Assembly (NCBI GenBank): GCA_018268715.1 | Contig: JAFDVZ010000016.1 | Coordinates: forward strand, 1 to 64,000 | Source: Acidobacteriota bacterium | Lineage (GTDB): Bacteria; Acidobacteriota; Terriglobia; Bryobacterales; Bryobacteraceae | Direction: 5' to 3' | DNA: 64,000 nt | Shown: positions 24,238 through 32,684 of the stretch, piece by piece | How the letters are laid out: every line of letters begins with the position of its first letter | Numbering within the stretch: position 1 is the stretch's first letter | Position numbers and translations under genes: made by a program | Notes under the pieces: generated by a model | Told to the model about the DNA's origin: nothing | Database searches by the model: none | Seen by the model: only the letters and a program-made list of their open reading frames with translations

Positions 24238-25533
24238 GAAACGCTGGGGGCGGCGGTCGGCTTCGGCCAGGGCTTCGGCCGCCAGGTAGCCGCTGCGTAC
24301 CGCGCCTTCCATGGTGGCGGGCCAACCGGAACGGGTCCAATCGCCGGCGAGGTACAGGCCGCGAATCGCGGTGCGGCTTTCGGGGCGCAGGCGTTCGAGG
24401 CCGGGTTTGGCGGAGAAGGTGGCTCGCACTTCCTTCACTACGTGGGCCTTTTCGAGTTTCGCGGCGGCGACGGTGGGGAAGAATTCGGCCAGTTCGCGGA
24501 CGGCTAGCGCGATGACGTCGGCGCGGGACATGGGCGTCAGGCTGCGGGAGGCGCTGACCACCAGTTGCAGGTAGCGGCCGCGGTCCTTGTTGAACATCCA
24601 CTGGATGGTGCGGTCGAGCAGGGTGGCGTGGGGGAGTTGGGTGATGGGGCGGTCGAACCAGAGGTGGATGCCGGTGATGGGGCAGTGTTCGAAGGCTTCG
24701 AGCGGGAGATCGAGTTGGGGAAGTAGGGCCGGGATGCGCTCGAAGGGGACCGCGCTGATGAGGCGCGTGGCGGGTTCGACGCCGAGGTCCGTGCGCACGC
24801 CTGTGACGGCGGCGTCCTCGATGATTACTTCCTTGATGGTCTCCCGGGTGCGCAGGGTGACGCCGGGCAGGCGGCTCCAGGCTTCCGAGGTGTAGAGATC
24901 GCCCAGAGGGACCGCCGGGACGCCCATGTCGGAGCTGTGCGGCGAGGCCAGGAAGCCGAGGCGGAAGACCTGGAAGCCGTGGGCCGCGGCCATGCGGTCG
25001 AGCTCCTCATTGATGGCGCTGACCAGGACCTGACGCCAGAAACGTTCGATGGCGCGGGGGGTTTGGCGTTTTTCGCGGAGCCAGTCGGCCATGGTGATGT
25101 GGTCGAGGTCGGCGCGGCGGCCGTGCTCGCGGCGGAGCGCTAGGATGCCTCGGGCTAGTGACAGCTTGTCGGCCAGGGTCAGGAAGCGGAGTTTGGCGAA
25201 CGATTCGGTGAAGTGCGCCGGGGCGGGGAAGATGCCGGATTTCAGGGTGGAGGTGCGGCCGCCGGGTTCGATGAAGAAGAATTCGCGGTGGAAACGGATG
25301 CGATCGCGGACCTGGAGGCGCTGGTAGAAGTCGAGGAGATTCACGCAGCAGCGCAGCAGGATGTGCTGGCAGTTGTCGATGGTTTCGGCGGCGGCGGTGA
25401 CGGGGTAGGACGTGGCTCGGCCGCCCAGGAACCAGCGGGTTTCAAAGACATCGACCTGATAACCGGCGCCGCCGAGCGCCGCGGCGGCTGCGAGTCCGGC
25501 CAACCCGCCGCCGATGACGGTGACTTCAGCCAT
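24217..25533 (-). CDS. hpnE: Hydroxysqualene dehydroxylase HpnE
   Basis: A 438-residue FAD-dependent amine-oxidase-fold enzyme of the squalene-associated desaturase group. HpnE reduces hydroxysqualene to squalene, downstream of HpnC and HpnD in hopanoid synthesis. Seen: VTVIGGGLAGLAAAAALG (FAD dinucleotide loop), FETRWFLGGRATSY, DNCQHILLRCCVNLLDFYQR, which is typical of this subgroup, and LYLAGDWTRSGWPATMEGAVRSGYL (written here as AGDWTRSGWPATMEGA), the C-terminal FAD-binding part. Unusually hpnC and hpnD are not beside it. Its ATG overlaps the stop of a 41-residue membrane protein by one base. Confidence 0.9.
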   Translation of the reverse strand: MAEVTVIGGGLAGLAAAAALGGAGYQVDVFETRWFLGGRATSYPVTAAAETIDNCQHILLRCCVNLLDFYQRLQVRDRIRFHREFFFIEPGGRTSTLKSGIFPAPAHFTESFAKLRFLTLADKLSLARGILALRREHGRRADLDHITMADWLREKRQTPRAIERFWRQVLVSAINEELDRMAAAHGFQVFRLGFLASPHSSDMGVPAVPLGDLYTSEAWSRLPGVTLRTRETIKEVIIEDAAVTGVRTDLGVEPATRLISAVPFERIPALLPQLDLPLEAFEHCPITGIHLWFDRPITQLPHATLLDRTIQWMFNKDRGRYLQLVVSASRSLTPMSRADVIALAVRELAEFFPTVAAAKLEKAHVVKEVRATFSAKPGLERLRPESRTAIRGLYLAGDWTRSGWPATMEGAVRSGYLAAEALAEADRRPQRFLLPDIA

Positions 25534-25658
25534 TAAGCGGGCAGGGAGGCGTAGCTCCTGGCGCGGCGGCCTCCGCCTCCGTCGCCGTTGTTGAGGATTT
25601 CGATGGCGAGCCAGAGGACCACGACGAGGAACAGGATGTCGGAAGCGTTGAAATCCAT
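25533..25658 (-). CDS. Tiny single-helix membrane protein (41 aa)
   Basis: The product starts MDFNASDILFLVVVLWLAIE with one membrane helix, continues with ILNN and a Gly/Arg-rich stretch, and ends in SYASLPA. The stop shares one base with the hpnE start, so translation is probably coupled. There is no good Shine-Dalgarno site, and the frame can be read further upstream, but only from this ATG does it give a sensible small membrane protein. Function is unknown. Confidence 0.5.
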   Translation of the reverse strand: MDFNASDILFLVVVLWLAIEILNNGDGGGGRRARSYASLPA

Positions 25659-25708
25659 GGAGCTGCTTTCACTATGAGGAACGGATGGCCGCCTGACAAG
25701 AACCGGCG

Positions 25709-26074
25709 CTACCAGTACCCGTCCATCCATCCCATCGCCAGGGCGATTACTCCGCCTAGCAGCGGGAAGGCTGCCAGGGAGGCCACGAGCCTCGCGCGCC
25801 AGCTCCACCGGCCGGGTGAAACGCTGATGGCGAGCTGCGGAATCAGTATTAAGGCTAACACGGTGTAATAGCCTAGGTCGCCGTGACTACACCAGGGGCA
25901 ATGGCGTACTCCCTGCTGGTGGATGTTACAGCGGTCGGCGGCGCCGTTCCAGATGGATTGGCAGCCGCAGTGGTAGAGCAGACCGCAGAGGTTGATGAGG
26001 AAGACGAAGGTGAGGGTCATGGTCGCGAGGGCGACGGCGGCGCGCTCAAGCAGGATTCTCCGGGTCATGGCCAA
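25709..26074 (-). CDS. Small Cys-rich multi-helix membrane protein
   Basis: A 121-residue protein with three or four predicted membrane helices (ALATMTLTFVFLINLCGLLY; LGYYTVLALILIPQLAI; LVASLAAFPLLGGVIALAMG). A cysteine- and histidine-rich loop at residues 36-64 reads CGCQSIWNGAADRC, then HQQGVRHCPWCSHG. Five cysteines and several histidines in a loop could bind a metal or form disulphides. The Cys pattern is reminiscent of DUF2752-like proteins, but I do not claim membership. The start may be the first ATG or the one two codons on. It is divergent from the DJ-1-like gene with almost no gap. Confidence 0.6.
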   Translation of the reverse strand: MAMTRRILLERAAVALATMTLTFVFLINLCGLLYHCGCQSIWNGAADRCNIHQQGVRHCPWCSHGDLGYYTVLALILIPQLAISVSPGRWSWRARLVASLAAFPLLGGVIALAMGWMDGYW

Positions 26075-26087
26075 TTACAATCAGAAC

Positions 26088-26630
26088 ATGGATCTCAAAG
26101 GGAAACGCATTGCACTGTTGGTGGATAACCTGTACCAGGAGATGGAAGTCTGGGTGCCGCTGTACCGGTTCCGGGAAGCCGGGGCGGAAGTGGTGACGGT
26201 GGGCGCCGAGGCGGGTAAGACGTATACGAGCAAGCTGGGGTATCCCGTTGTATGCGAGAGGTCGTACGACGTGGTAAACGCCCATGAGTTCGACGGGGTG
26301 ATTGTGCCGGGGGGATTCGCGCCCGACCATATCCGGCGGCATCCCAAGGCGAATCAGTTTGTCGCGGATGTGAATGCGCAGGGCAAGCTGGTGGCGGCGA
26401 TCTGCCATGGGCCTTGGGTGCTGTGTTCGGCGCACGGGATGCTGAAGGGCCGGAAGGTGACGTCGTTCTTTGCGATTAAGGATGATGTGGTGAACGCCGG
26501 GGCGCATTGGGAAGATGCCGAGGTGGTGGTCGATGGAAACCTGGTGACGTCGCGCAAGCCGGACGATTTGCCGGCGTTCTGCCGGGCGGCGATGGCGGTG
26601 GCGGCCAAGGGCGCTCCGGTGGGGGCATGA
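26088..26630 (+). CDS. DJ-1/PfpI family protein
   Basis: A 180-residue class-I glutamine-amidotransferase-like protein (PfpI/YhbO group), linked to repair of glycated molecules, glyoxalase or chaperone-like activity. Seen: KRIALLVDNLYQEMEVWVP (conserved Glu), FDGVIVPGGFAPDHIRR, and VAAICHGPWVLCSAHGMLKG with the nucleophile elbow AICHG, followed by FFAIKDDVVNAGAHWED. All catalytic elements are intact. The ATG at 26088 gives the usual N-terminus; an ATG at 26067 is also in frame, and neither has a clear ribosome site. The stop overlaps the next start by 4 bases. Confidence 0.87.
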   Translation: MDLKGKRIALLVDNLYQEMEVWVPLYRFREAGAEVVTVGAEAGKTYTSKLGYPVVCERSYDVVNAHEFDGVIVPGGFAPDHIRRHPKANQFVADVNAQGKLVAAICHGPWVLCSAHGMLKGRKVTSFFAIKDDVVNAGAHWEDAEVVVDGNLVTSRKPDDLPAFCRAAMAVAAKGAPVGA

Positions 26631-27376
26631 CGCGGGCGGCCTCGCAGTGGGACCCGGAACGCTACGAGGGGAGTTTTTCGTTCGTCTGGAATAGTGCGGC
26701 GAATTTGGTGGAGCTGTTGGCGGCGCGGGCTGGGGAGACGGTGCTCGATTTGGGGTGCGGGACCGGGCAGTTGACCTTCAAGATCGCCGAGAGCGGGGCC
26801 GCGGTGATGGGCCTGGATGGGTCGCCGGCGATGGTGGCGCAGGCTCGGATGAATTATCCGGGGATCCGGTTTCTGCTGGCCGATGGGGCGGATTTCGCGC
26901 TGCCGGAGCCGGTGGACGCCGTGTTTTCGAACGCCGCGCTGCATTGGATGACGCGGGCGTCGGACGTCGTGGGGTGCATGCGGCGGGCGCTGAAGCCGGG
27001 CGGCCGGCTGGTGGCGGAGTTCGGCGGCCGGGGGAATATTCAGGCGATTGTCGAGGCGGTGCGCGCGGAGGTTCCGGGGGCGGTGATCCCCTGGTTTTTC
27101 CCGAGCGCCGGGGAGTATGCCACGTTGCTGGAGTCGCAGGGGTTCCGGGTGACCGAGATGTGGCATTTCGATCGGCCGTCGAGGCTGGAGGGCGAGCGCG
27201 GGATGCAGGATTGGCTGGCGATGTTCGGCGAGCCGATTTTGCGGGGGATGGAGACGGGGGCTCGGGCGGCGGCTGTCGAGAGGATTGTCGAGCGGCTGCG
27301 GCCGGCGTTGTTCCGGGAGGGTGTTTGGATTGCGGACTATGTGCGGCTGCGAGTCCGCGCTATCTTATACCCATGA
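26627..27376 (+). CDS. Class I SAM-dependent methyltransferase
   Basis: A 249-residue Rossmann-fold methyltransferase most like trans-aconitate methyltransferase (Tam). Seen: SQWDPERYEGSFSFVWNSA (family N-terminus), VLDLGCGTGQLTFKIAESGA (motif I), GLDGSPAMVAQARMNYP (post I), VFSNAALHWM (motif for Tam-like enzymes) and LKPGGRLVAEFGGRGNI. The substrate may be a small carboxylic acid, but this is by family only. It is coupled by 4-base overlaps to the DJ-1 gene before and the Uma2 gene after. Confidence 0.87.
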   Translation: MTRAASQWDPERYEGSFSFVWNSAANLVELLAARAGETVLDLGCGTGQLTFKIAESGAAVMGLDGSPAMVAQARMNYPGIRFLLADGADFALPEPVDAVFSNAALHWMTRASDVVGCMRRALKPGGRLVAEFGGRGNIQAIVEAVRAEVPGAVIPWFFPSAGEYATLLESQGFRVTEMWHFDRPSRLEGERGMQDWLAMFGEPILRGMETGARAAAVERIVERLRPALFREGVWIADYVRLRVRAILYP

Positions 27377-27864
27377 GCGTTGGGGCGCTGATTTCGGTTG
27401 AGGAATATCTGCGGACCTCCTATTCGCCGGACTGCGAGTTCGTCGATGGGGAGGTGATGGAGCGCAACGTGGGGGAAAGTCCGCACAGTCTGACGCAGAG
27501 CAACTTCATTTTTGCGATCCGTAGCCGGTACAAGGGGCTGCGTGTCTGGCCGGAGCAGCGGATTCAGGTATCGGCGGAGCGCTTTCGGGTTCCTGACGTC
27601 TGCGTGACGGTGGGTCATCCGGGCACTGATGTGTTCTACGCGCCTCCGCTGATTGTGCTGGAGATTCTGTCCAAGGACGATAGCCTGACGGCGATGCAGG
27701 ACCGCATCGCCGATTATGCGGCGTTCGGCGTGACGAACATCTGGATCGCTGATCCGCGGCGCCGCGAGGGGTACGTTTGCGACCAGACCTCGATTCGCCG
27801 GGTGGCGGCTTTCGAGGTCGCTGAGCCGGCCATCTCGCTGCCGGTGGGTGAACTGTTCGAATAG
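27373..27864 (+). CDS. Uma2-family (DUF820) PD-(D/E)xK fold protein
   Basis: A 163-residue protein of the Uma2/DUF820 family, which has a restriction-endonuclease-like fold and is abundant in cyanobacteria and Acidobacteria, with no known physiological role. Seen: ISVEEYLRTSYSPDCEFVDG, VGESPHSLTQSNF, RFRVPDVCVTVG (PDV active-site strand), PLIVLEILSKDD (LEILS, the ExK-equivalent position) and YAAFGVTNIWIADPRRREG. It is coupled to the methyltransferase by a 4-base overlap and followed 3 bases later by potA. Confidence 0.87.
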   Translation: MSVGALISVEEYLRTSYSPDCEFVDGEVMERNVGESPHSLTQSNFIFAIRSRYKGLRVWPEQRIQVSAERFRVPDVCVTVGHPGTDVFYAPPLIVLEILSKDDSLTAMQDRIADYAAFGVTNIWIADPRRREGYVCDQTSIRRVAAFEVAEPAISLPVGELFE

Positions 27865-27867
27865 GTG

Positions 27868-28842
27868 ATGCCGAACATCCTCGAGCTGAGGGGCGTCGCC
27901 AAGCACTATCCGACGCATCGCGCCGTGGACGATGTTTCGCTTGAGGTCGAGCAGGGGGCTCTGTTTGCGCTGCTGGGACCTTCGGGCTGTGGCAAGACCA
28001 CGACGCTTCGCATGGTGGCGGGGTTCGAGCAGCCGACTGCCGGCGATGTCGTCCTGAATGGCGTCCGCATCAACGATCTGCGGCCGTATCAGCGCAATGT
28101 CACCACCGTTTTCCAGAATTACGCGCTGTTTCCGCACTTGACCGTGCAGGGGAATGTCGAGTTCGGGCTGCGGCGGCGTAAGGGCGAACGCGATGTCGCG
28201 GGGCGCGCGCGGAAGGTGATCGAACTGGTGCAGTTGGCGGGCAAGGAGTCGCGGATGCCCGCGGCGCTGTCGGGTGGGGAGCGGCAGCGGGTGGCGCTCG
28301 CTCGGTCTCTGGTGCTCGAGCCCGATATCCTGCTGCTCGATGAGCCGCTTTCGGCGCTCGATCCGAATCTTCGCAAGCAGGTGCGGGCCGAGTTGAAGGC
28401 GCTGCAGCGGCGGGTGGGGATTACGTTCCTGATCGTCACGCATGACCAGGAAGAGGCGCTTTCGATGTCGGACCGGATTGCGGTGATGCATCGAGGGCGG
28501 CTGGAACAGGTGGGGACGCCGGAGGATATCTACCTGCGGCCGCGCACGCGGTTTGTGGCGGAGTTTCTGGGGGCCATGAACTGGATTGGCGAGGCGGGCG
28601 TGCGGCCGGAGAATACGCGGCTGTCGCGGACGGCGCCAAATCATGGCTCGCGATGGCGGGCGGGCCGGGTGGAGACGGCCACCTTCATGGGCGCCTGCTT
28701 CCATGTGGCGGCGCGGCTCGAAACGGGTGAGACGGCCGTGGCGGAGGTGGCGCTGGCGGAGAGTTCGTACCGGCCTGGAGAGGCGGTCCACGTGTGGTGG
28801 AGCCCGGGCGATGAGCTGGCGTTTCCGGCCGAGGCGCGATGA
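27868..28842 (+). CDS. potA: Spermidine/putrescine-type ABC importer ATPase
   Basis: A 324-residue ATP-binding subunit of a polyamine-type ABC importer. Seen: LLGPSGCGKTTTLRMVAGFE (Walker A), QNYALFPHLTVQGNVEFGLR (Q-loop), LSGGERQRVALARSLVLEPD (signature), ILLLDEPLSALD (Walker B) and TFLIVTHDQEEALSMSDRIA (H-loop), with a C-terminal TOBE-like domain from about residue 240. A GTG one codon earlier is possible, but ATG is preferred. It overlaps potB by 4 bases. The substrate (polyamine or other small cation) is by family. Confidence 0.9.
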   Translation: MPNILELRGVAKHYPTHRAVDDVSLEVEQGALFALLGPSGCGKTTTLRMVAGFEQPTAGDVVLNGVRINDLRPYQRNVTTVFQNYALFPHLTVQGNVEFGLRRRKGERDVAGRARKVIELVQLAGKESRMPAALSGGERQRVALARSLVLEPDILLLDEPLSALDPNLRKQVRAELKALQRRVGITFLIVTHDQEEALSMSDRIAVMHRGRLEQVGTPEDIYLRPRTRFVAEFLGAMNWIGEAGVRPENTRLSRTAPNHGSRWRAGRVETATFMGACFHVAARLETGETAVAEVALAESSYRPGEAVHVWWSPGDELAFPAEAR

Positions 28843-29669
28843 ACCGGCTGCGGACGTGGTTCCTGGCGCCGGCGGCGACGGTCACCGTCGTGCTGTTCCT
28901 GATTCCGCTGACGGTGATTCTCGGCTATAGCGCGATGACGCGCGGGGCGTACTTCGGGCTGGGGCCGCCTTGGACGCTTGCGAACTACGCACGGGTGTTC
29001 GATCCGCTGTATGGGGCGGTGCTGTGGCGCTCCTTTGTGCTGTCGGCGGTGTCGACGGCGCTGTGCCTGACTTTGGGGTTGCCGCTCGCGTTGTTCATTT
29101 CGCGGTCGGGGAAGCGGCGGAACCTCTACCTGAACCTGGTGATGCTGCCGTTCTGGACCAGTTTCCTGGTGCGGATCTACGCCTGGATCTTCCTGCTGCG
29201 GGATACGGGGCTGGTGAACGCCTTCCTGCAGAAGCTGGGGGTGATTCACGATCCGCTTCCGATGCTGTATAACGACGGGGCGGTGATTCTCGGGCTGGTG
29301 TATGGCTATCTGCCGTTCATGGTGCTGCCGTTGTACGCCACGCTCGAACGGTTGGATCCGTTTCTGATCGAGGCCGCGGCGGACTTGGGCGCGCGGCCCG
29401 CCACGGCGTTCTGGAAGGTCACGCTGCCGTTGTGCGCTCCGGGAATACGGGCGGGCGCGGTGCTGGTTTTCATTCCTTGCCTGGGGGCGTTTCTTGTGCC
29501 GGATCTGCTGGGCGGCGGGAAGTCCATCATGATCGGCAATGTGGTGCAGAACCAGTTCACGACGGCTCGGGATTGGCCGTTCGGGGCGGCGCTGTCGCTG
29601 GTGCTGATGGCGCTGGTGATGCTCGCGCTGCTGGCCGCGCTGGGGCGGCGGAGCGAGGATCTGCTGTGA
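28839..29669 (+). CDS. potB: ABC importer permease, PotB type
   Basis: A 276-residue inner-membrane permease with six helices. Seen: the N-terminal helix FLAPAATVTVVLFLIPLTVI, NLVMLPFWTSFLVRIYAWIF, typical of PotB/PotH, and the EAA motif EAAADLGARPATAFWKVTLP, which docks on the ATPase, followed by VFIPCLGAFLVPDLLGGGKS. It overlaps potA before and potC after by 4 bases each. Confidence 0.9.
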   Translation: MNRLRTWFLAPAATVTVVLFLIPLTVILGYSAMTRGAYFGLGPPWTLANYARVFDPLYGAVLWRSFVLSAVSTALCLTLGLPLALFISRSGKRRNLYLNLVMLPFWTSFLVRIYAWIFLLRDTGLVNAFLQKLGVIHDPLPMLYNDGAVILGLVYGYLPFMVLPLYATLERLDPFLIEAAADLGARPATAFWKVTLPLCAPGIRAGAVLVFIPCLGAFLVPDLLGGGKSIMIGNVVQNQFTTARDWPFGAALSLVLMALVMLALLAALGRRSEDLL

Positions 29670-30433
29670 ACCGGAATGGTCCGATGCTGGCGGTCTATGC
29701 GGCGGCGGTGTACGCGTTCCTGCATGTGCCGATGCTGGTGCTGGCGGTGTTCAGCTTCAACGCATCGCGCTATTCGGTGTGGACGGGGTTTTCGCTCGAA
29801 TGGTACCGGGCGACGTTCCGCGATGGGGAGTTGGGGCAGGCGGCCTGGAACAGCCTGGTGATTGCGCTGGCTTCCATGCTGTTTTCGACGGCCCTTGGGA
29901 CGGGGTGCGCTTATGGGCTGTGGAAGCGCGGGTCGCGGTGGATTTCGGGCTCCATGTACCTGTCGCTGATTACGCCGGAGATCGTCACGGGGATTTCGCT
30001 GCTTGCGTTCTACCAGTGGCTGTTCCGGTATGCGAACTTCCACCTGGGGATGCATACGGTGATCCTGGCGCATATCGCATTTTCGATCGCTTACGTGGTG
30101 GTGGTGGTGCTTGCGCGGTTGCGGACGTTCGATCCGGCGCTGGAGGAGGCCGCGCTCGATCTGGGCGCCACGGAACTGGAGGCGTTCTGGCGCGTGACGC
30201 TGCCGGCCATTCTGCCGGGCGTGGCCGCCGCGGCGCTGCTTGCATTCACGGTGTCGATCGATGACTACGTCATTACGAGCCTGGTGGCGGGCGTCGATTC
30301 CGAGACGCTTCCGATGGTCATTTACGCGATGGCGCGGCGTGGGGTGTCGCCGGTGGTGAATGCGATTTCGACGCTGATCGTGGTGGGGCTGGGCGGGCTG
30401 ATTCTCGCCTCCGAGAGGCTGCGCGAGGCATGA
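29666..30433 (+). CDS. potC: ABC importer permease, PotC type
   Basis: A 255-residue six-helix permease, partner of PotB. Seen: VPMLVLAVFSFNASRYSVWT followed by GFSLEWYR, the typical PotC/PotI N-terminal segment, LITPEIVTGISLLAFYQWLF, the EAA motif EAALDLGATELEAFWRVTLP, and FTVSIDDYVITSLVAGVDSE. It starts at GTG overlapping the potB stop by 4 bases, and overlaps potD likewise. Confidence 0.9.
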   Translation: MNRNGPMLAVYAAAVYAFLHVPMLVLAVFSFNASRYSVWTGFSLEWYRATFRDGELGQAAWNSLVIALASMLFSTALGTGCAYGLWKRGSRWISGSMYLSLITPEIVTGISLLAFYQWLFRYANFHLGMHTVILAHIAFSIAYVVVVVLARLRTFDPALEEAALDLGATELEAFWRVTLPAILPGVAAAALLAFTVSIDDYVITSLVAGVDSETLPMVIYAMARRGVSPVVNAISTLIVVGLGGLILASERLREA

Positions 30434-31452
30434 GACGGCGGCTGTTCCTGATGGGCGTGGCGGGGGCGGCGGGATGCTCGCGCGCGAGGGAGCGGCGGTT
30501 GTATGTGTACAACTGGTCCTTCTACATCGCCAAGGAGACGGTCCCGCGGTTTGAGCGCGAAACGGGCGTCGAGGTGCGCTACCGGACGTTTGAGAGCGCC
30601 GAGGAGATGCTGGCCAAGGTCTCGGCGGGGAATTCGGGCTGGGACATCGTCATTCCGTCGAATGCGTTTGTCGCGCCGATGCGGGAGCAGGGGCTGCTTG
30701 CGCCGCTTGACCATGCGCGGCTGCCGAATCTGGGGAATCTGGAAGACCGGTTTCGCGATCCGGCTTGGGATCCCGGGCTGGGGTATTCGATTCCCTACAT
30801 GTATGGCGCGACGGGCATTCTGTACAACCGTTCGGTCCGGCCCGAGCCTCGCGGGTGGGCCGATTTCTGGCAGGATCGCTATGGCCGGCGCGTGACCATG
30901 ATGGACGACCCTTCGGAGGTCTTCGCCGCGGCGTTGAAGCGCGCGGGGCATTCGGTGAACTCGGACGCCGCCGGGGAAATCGATGAAGCCAAGCGGGACC
31001 TGATCGCCGCCAAGCCGCTGCTGCGCGCCTTCATCAGCGCCGATGTCCGGGACCAGGTGGTGGCGGGCGACGTCCTGATGGCTCAAATTTGGGCGCAGAT
31101 GGGACGGCTGGCCGTGAACGAGCGGCGCGACCTGGGCTTCGCCTATCCGGCCGAGGGGTTTGCGCTCTACTGCGACAACGTCGTCATTCTGCGGGAGAGC
31201 CGCGAGCCGGAACTGGCGCACCGCTTTCTCGATTACCTGCTGCGGCCGGATGTTTCGGCCGAGATCGCGCAGGCGGTGACGACGGCGACTCCGAACGCGG
31301 CGGCGCGGCGGCTGCTTCCGGTGGAGGCGCGCGAGGATCCGATCCTCTATCCGCCGCCCGATGTGGCCGCGAGGGGCGAGTGGTACCGGTCGCTTCCGGC
31401 GGCCGGGCAGCGGCTGCGCGATCGGGCTTGGACCGAGATCAAATCGTCGTAA
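30430..31452 (+). CDS. potD: Extracellular polyamine-type binding protein
   Basis: A 340-residue periplasmic binding protein of the PotD/PotF family that delivers substrate to the PotABC complex. Seen: N-terminus MRRRLFLMGVAGAAGCSRAR, a signal with a lipobox (GAAGC), so it is probably a lipoprotein, and with RRR before the hydrophobic part. Then YVYNWSFYIAKETVPRFE, the typical start of mature PotD, and WDIVIPSNAFVAPMREQGLL, IPYMYGATGILYNRS and LDYLLRPDVSAEIAQAVTTA. It shares ATGA with potC. An ECF sigma gene follows 24 bases later. Confidence 0.9.
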   Translation: MRRRLFLMGVAGAAGCSRARERRLYVYNWSFYIAKETVPRFERETGVEVRYRTFESAEEMLAKVSAGNSGWDIVIPSNAFVAPMREQGLLAPLDHARLPNLGNLEDRFRDPAWDPGLGYSIPYMYGATGILYNRSVRPEPRGWADFWQDRYGRRVTMMDDPSEVFAAALKRAGHSVNSDAAGEIDEAKRDLIAAKPLLRAFISADVRDQVVAGDVLMAQIWAQMGRLAVNERRDLGFAYPAEGFALYCDNVVILRESREPELAHRFLDYLLRPDVSAEIAQAVTTATPNAAARRLLPVEAREDPILYPPPDVAARGEWYRSLPAAGQRLRDRAWTEIKSS

Positions 31453-31476
31453 ACTGGATGCTGCGGTTTTTTCTGC

Positions 31477-32097
31477 ATGGCTGAATCCGAATCATCCGCG
31501 GGGCCCGTACTGGGAGGTATAAGCTCGTCTCCTGCCCGGGCGGACCGGGAGGCCGTCTGGCGGAACTATCTCAGCCGGATCGGCGAGGGAGACCAGGACG
31601 CCCTGGCGGCGTTCTACGACCAGAGCAGCGGGTATGTGTTCGGCATCGCGCAGCGGATGCTCGAAAGCCACGAAGACGCGGAGGAAGTCGCGCTCGATGT
31701 GTATAAGCAGATCTGGCGGGGACCGCGGGGCTATGACAGCACGCGCGGGTCCGTGGCGGCCTGGCTGATGACGATGACGCGTTCGCGGGCGCTCGACCGG
31801 TTGCGGTCGAAGGCGGCCCGGGGGCGTGTGGAGCAGCCGTGGGATCCGGACAGTGGGCTGGAGCCTTCGGCGGGAGGGTTCGAGGAGCAGAGTCTGCTCG
31901 CGCTGGACCGGCGGCGCATACTGGCGGCGCTCGGGACCCTGCCGGCCGAGCAGCGGCGGGTGATTGAGATGGCGTTCTTTCGCGGGCTTTCGCATGGGGA
32001 GTTGGCCGAACAACTGGGGCTTCCGTTGGGGACCGTGAAGACGCGCATCAGACAAGGAATGATGAAATTGCGACAGTCGTTGAGCGAGGCTCGCTGA
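31477..32097 (+). CDS. ECF-type RNA polymerase sigma factor
   Basis: A 206-residue group 4 sigma factor. Region 2 spans about residues 35-100 (GDQDALAAFYDQSSGYVFGI; EVALDVYKQIW; MTMTRSRALDRLRSKAARGR) and region 4 about residues 140-200 (ALGTLPAEQRRVIEMAFFRG; LSHGELAEQLGLPLGTVKTR, then IRQGMMKLRQSL). It resembles SigK/RpoE-type factors controlled by zinc anti-sigma factors with a cupin domain. It shares TGATG with the next gene, its probable anti-sigma. The 24-base gap after potD suggests possible cotranscription with the importer operon. Confidence 0.9.
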   Translation: MAESESSAGPVLGGISSSPARADREAVWRNYLSRIGEGDQDALAAFYDQSSGYVFGIAQRMLESHEDAEEVALDVYKQIWRGPRGYDSTRGSVAAWLMTMTRSRALDRLRSKAARGRVEQPWDPDSGLEPSAGGFEEQSLLALDRRRILAALGTLPAEQRRVIEMAFFRGLSHGELAEQLGLPLGTVKTRIRQGMMKLRQSLSEAR

Positions 32098-32684
32098 TGG
32101 GGCATTCGGCGCTTACGGACGAAATCCGCGAGCAGATCGCCCTGTACGTGCTTGGACTGCTGGAGCCCGCCGCGGCCAAGGAGTTTGAGCAGCACCTGAG
32201 CGAAGGATGCCCGGTGTGCGAGGCGGAGGCGCGGGAGGCGCGGGAGGCGCAGGCTGAGTTGGCCTTCGCCGCCGTGAAGCCCGCTCCGGCGCGGCTTCGA
32301 CGCAACCTGATGGAGCAGATACAGCCGCTGCCCGAAGGCGTTTCGGCGACGCGCGGCAATGAAGGCAAGTGGCTGAATACGCCGTATCCGGGCGTCACCA
32401 TCAAGCCGGTGTACCGGCATCCGGTGACCGGCGAGGTGACCCAGTTGATCCGCATGGCGCCGGGCGCGAGGATTCCTCCGCATTATCACTCCGCCGATGA
32501 GCAGTGCCTGGTGGTGGAGGGCGACATCCGCATGGGCTCGAGCGTGCTTCGCGCGGGCGATTTCAGTTGGGCCAAAAAGGACAGCGAGCATCACGTGCTC
32601 ACTTCCGAAGAGGGTTGCCTGTTGCTGATTGTGGCGAGCCCGGATGACGAATACGGCGTGCTGGACGCTGTGTCTCCTACTTGA
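32097..32684 (+). CDS. ChrR-like zinc/cupin anti-sigma factor
   Basis: A 195-residue two-domain protein. The N-terminal half has the zinc anti-sigma pattern: His3, then QHLSEGCPVC (His, four residues, Cys, two residues, Cys at about 36-44), similar to ChrR of Rhodobacter though with one more residue in the spacing. The C-terminal half (about 95-185) is a cupin with PPHYHSADEQCLVVEGDI and a late EHH. In ChrR the cupin senses singlet oxygen or peroxide and releases RpoE. Here it probably holds the upstream sigma factor. A repetitive EAREAREAQ helix joins the parts. The last 8 bases overlap a convergent gene. Confidence 0.87.
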   Translation: MGHSALTDEIREQIALYVLGLLEPAAAKEFEQHLSEGCPVCEAEAREAREAQAELAFAAVKPAPARLRRNLMEQIQPLPEGVSATRGNEGKWLNTPYPGVTIKPVYRHPVTGEVTQLIRMAPGARIPPHYHSADEQCLVVEGDIRMGSSVLRAGDFSWAKKDSEHHVLTSEEGCLLLIVASPDDEYGVLDAVSPT

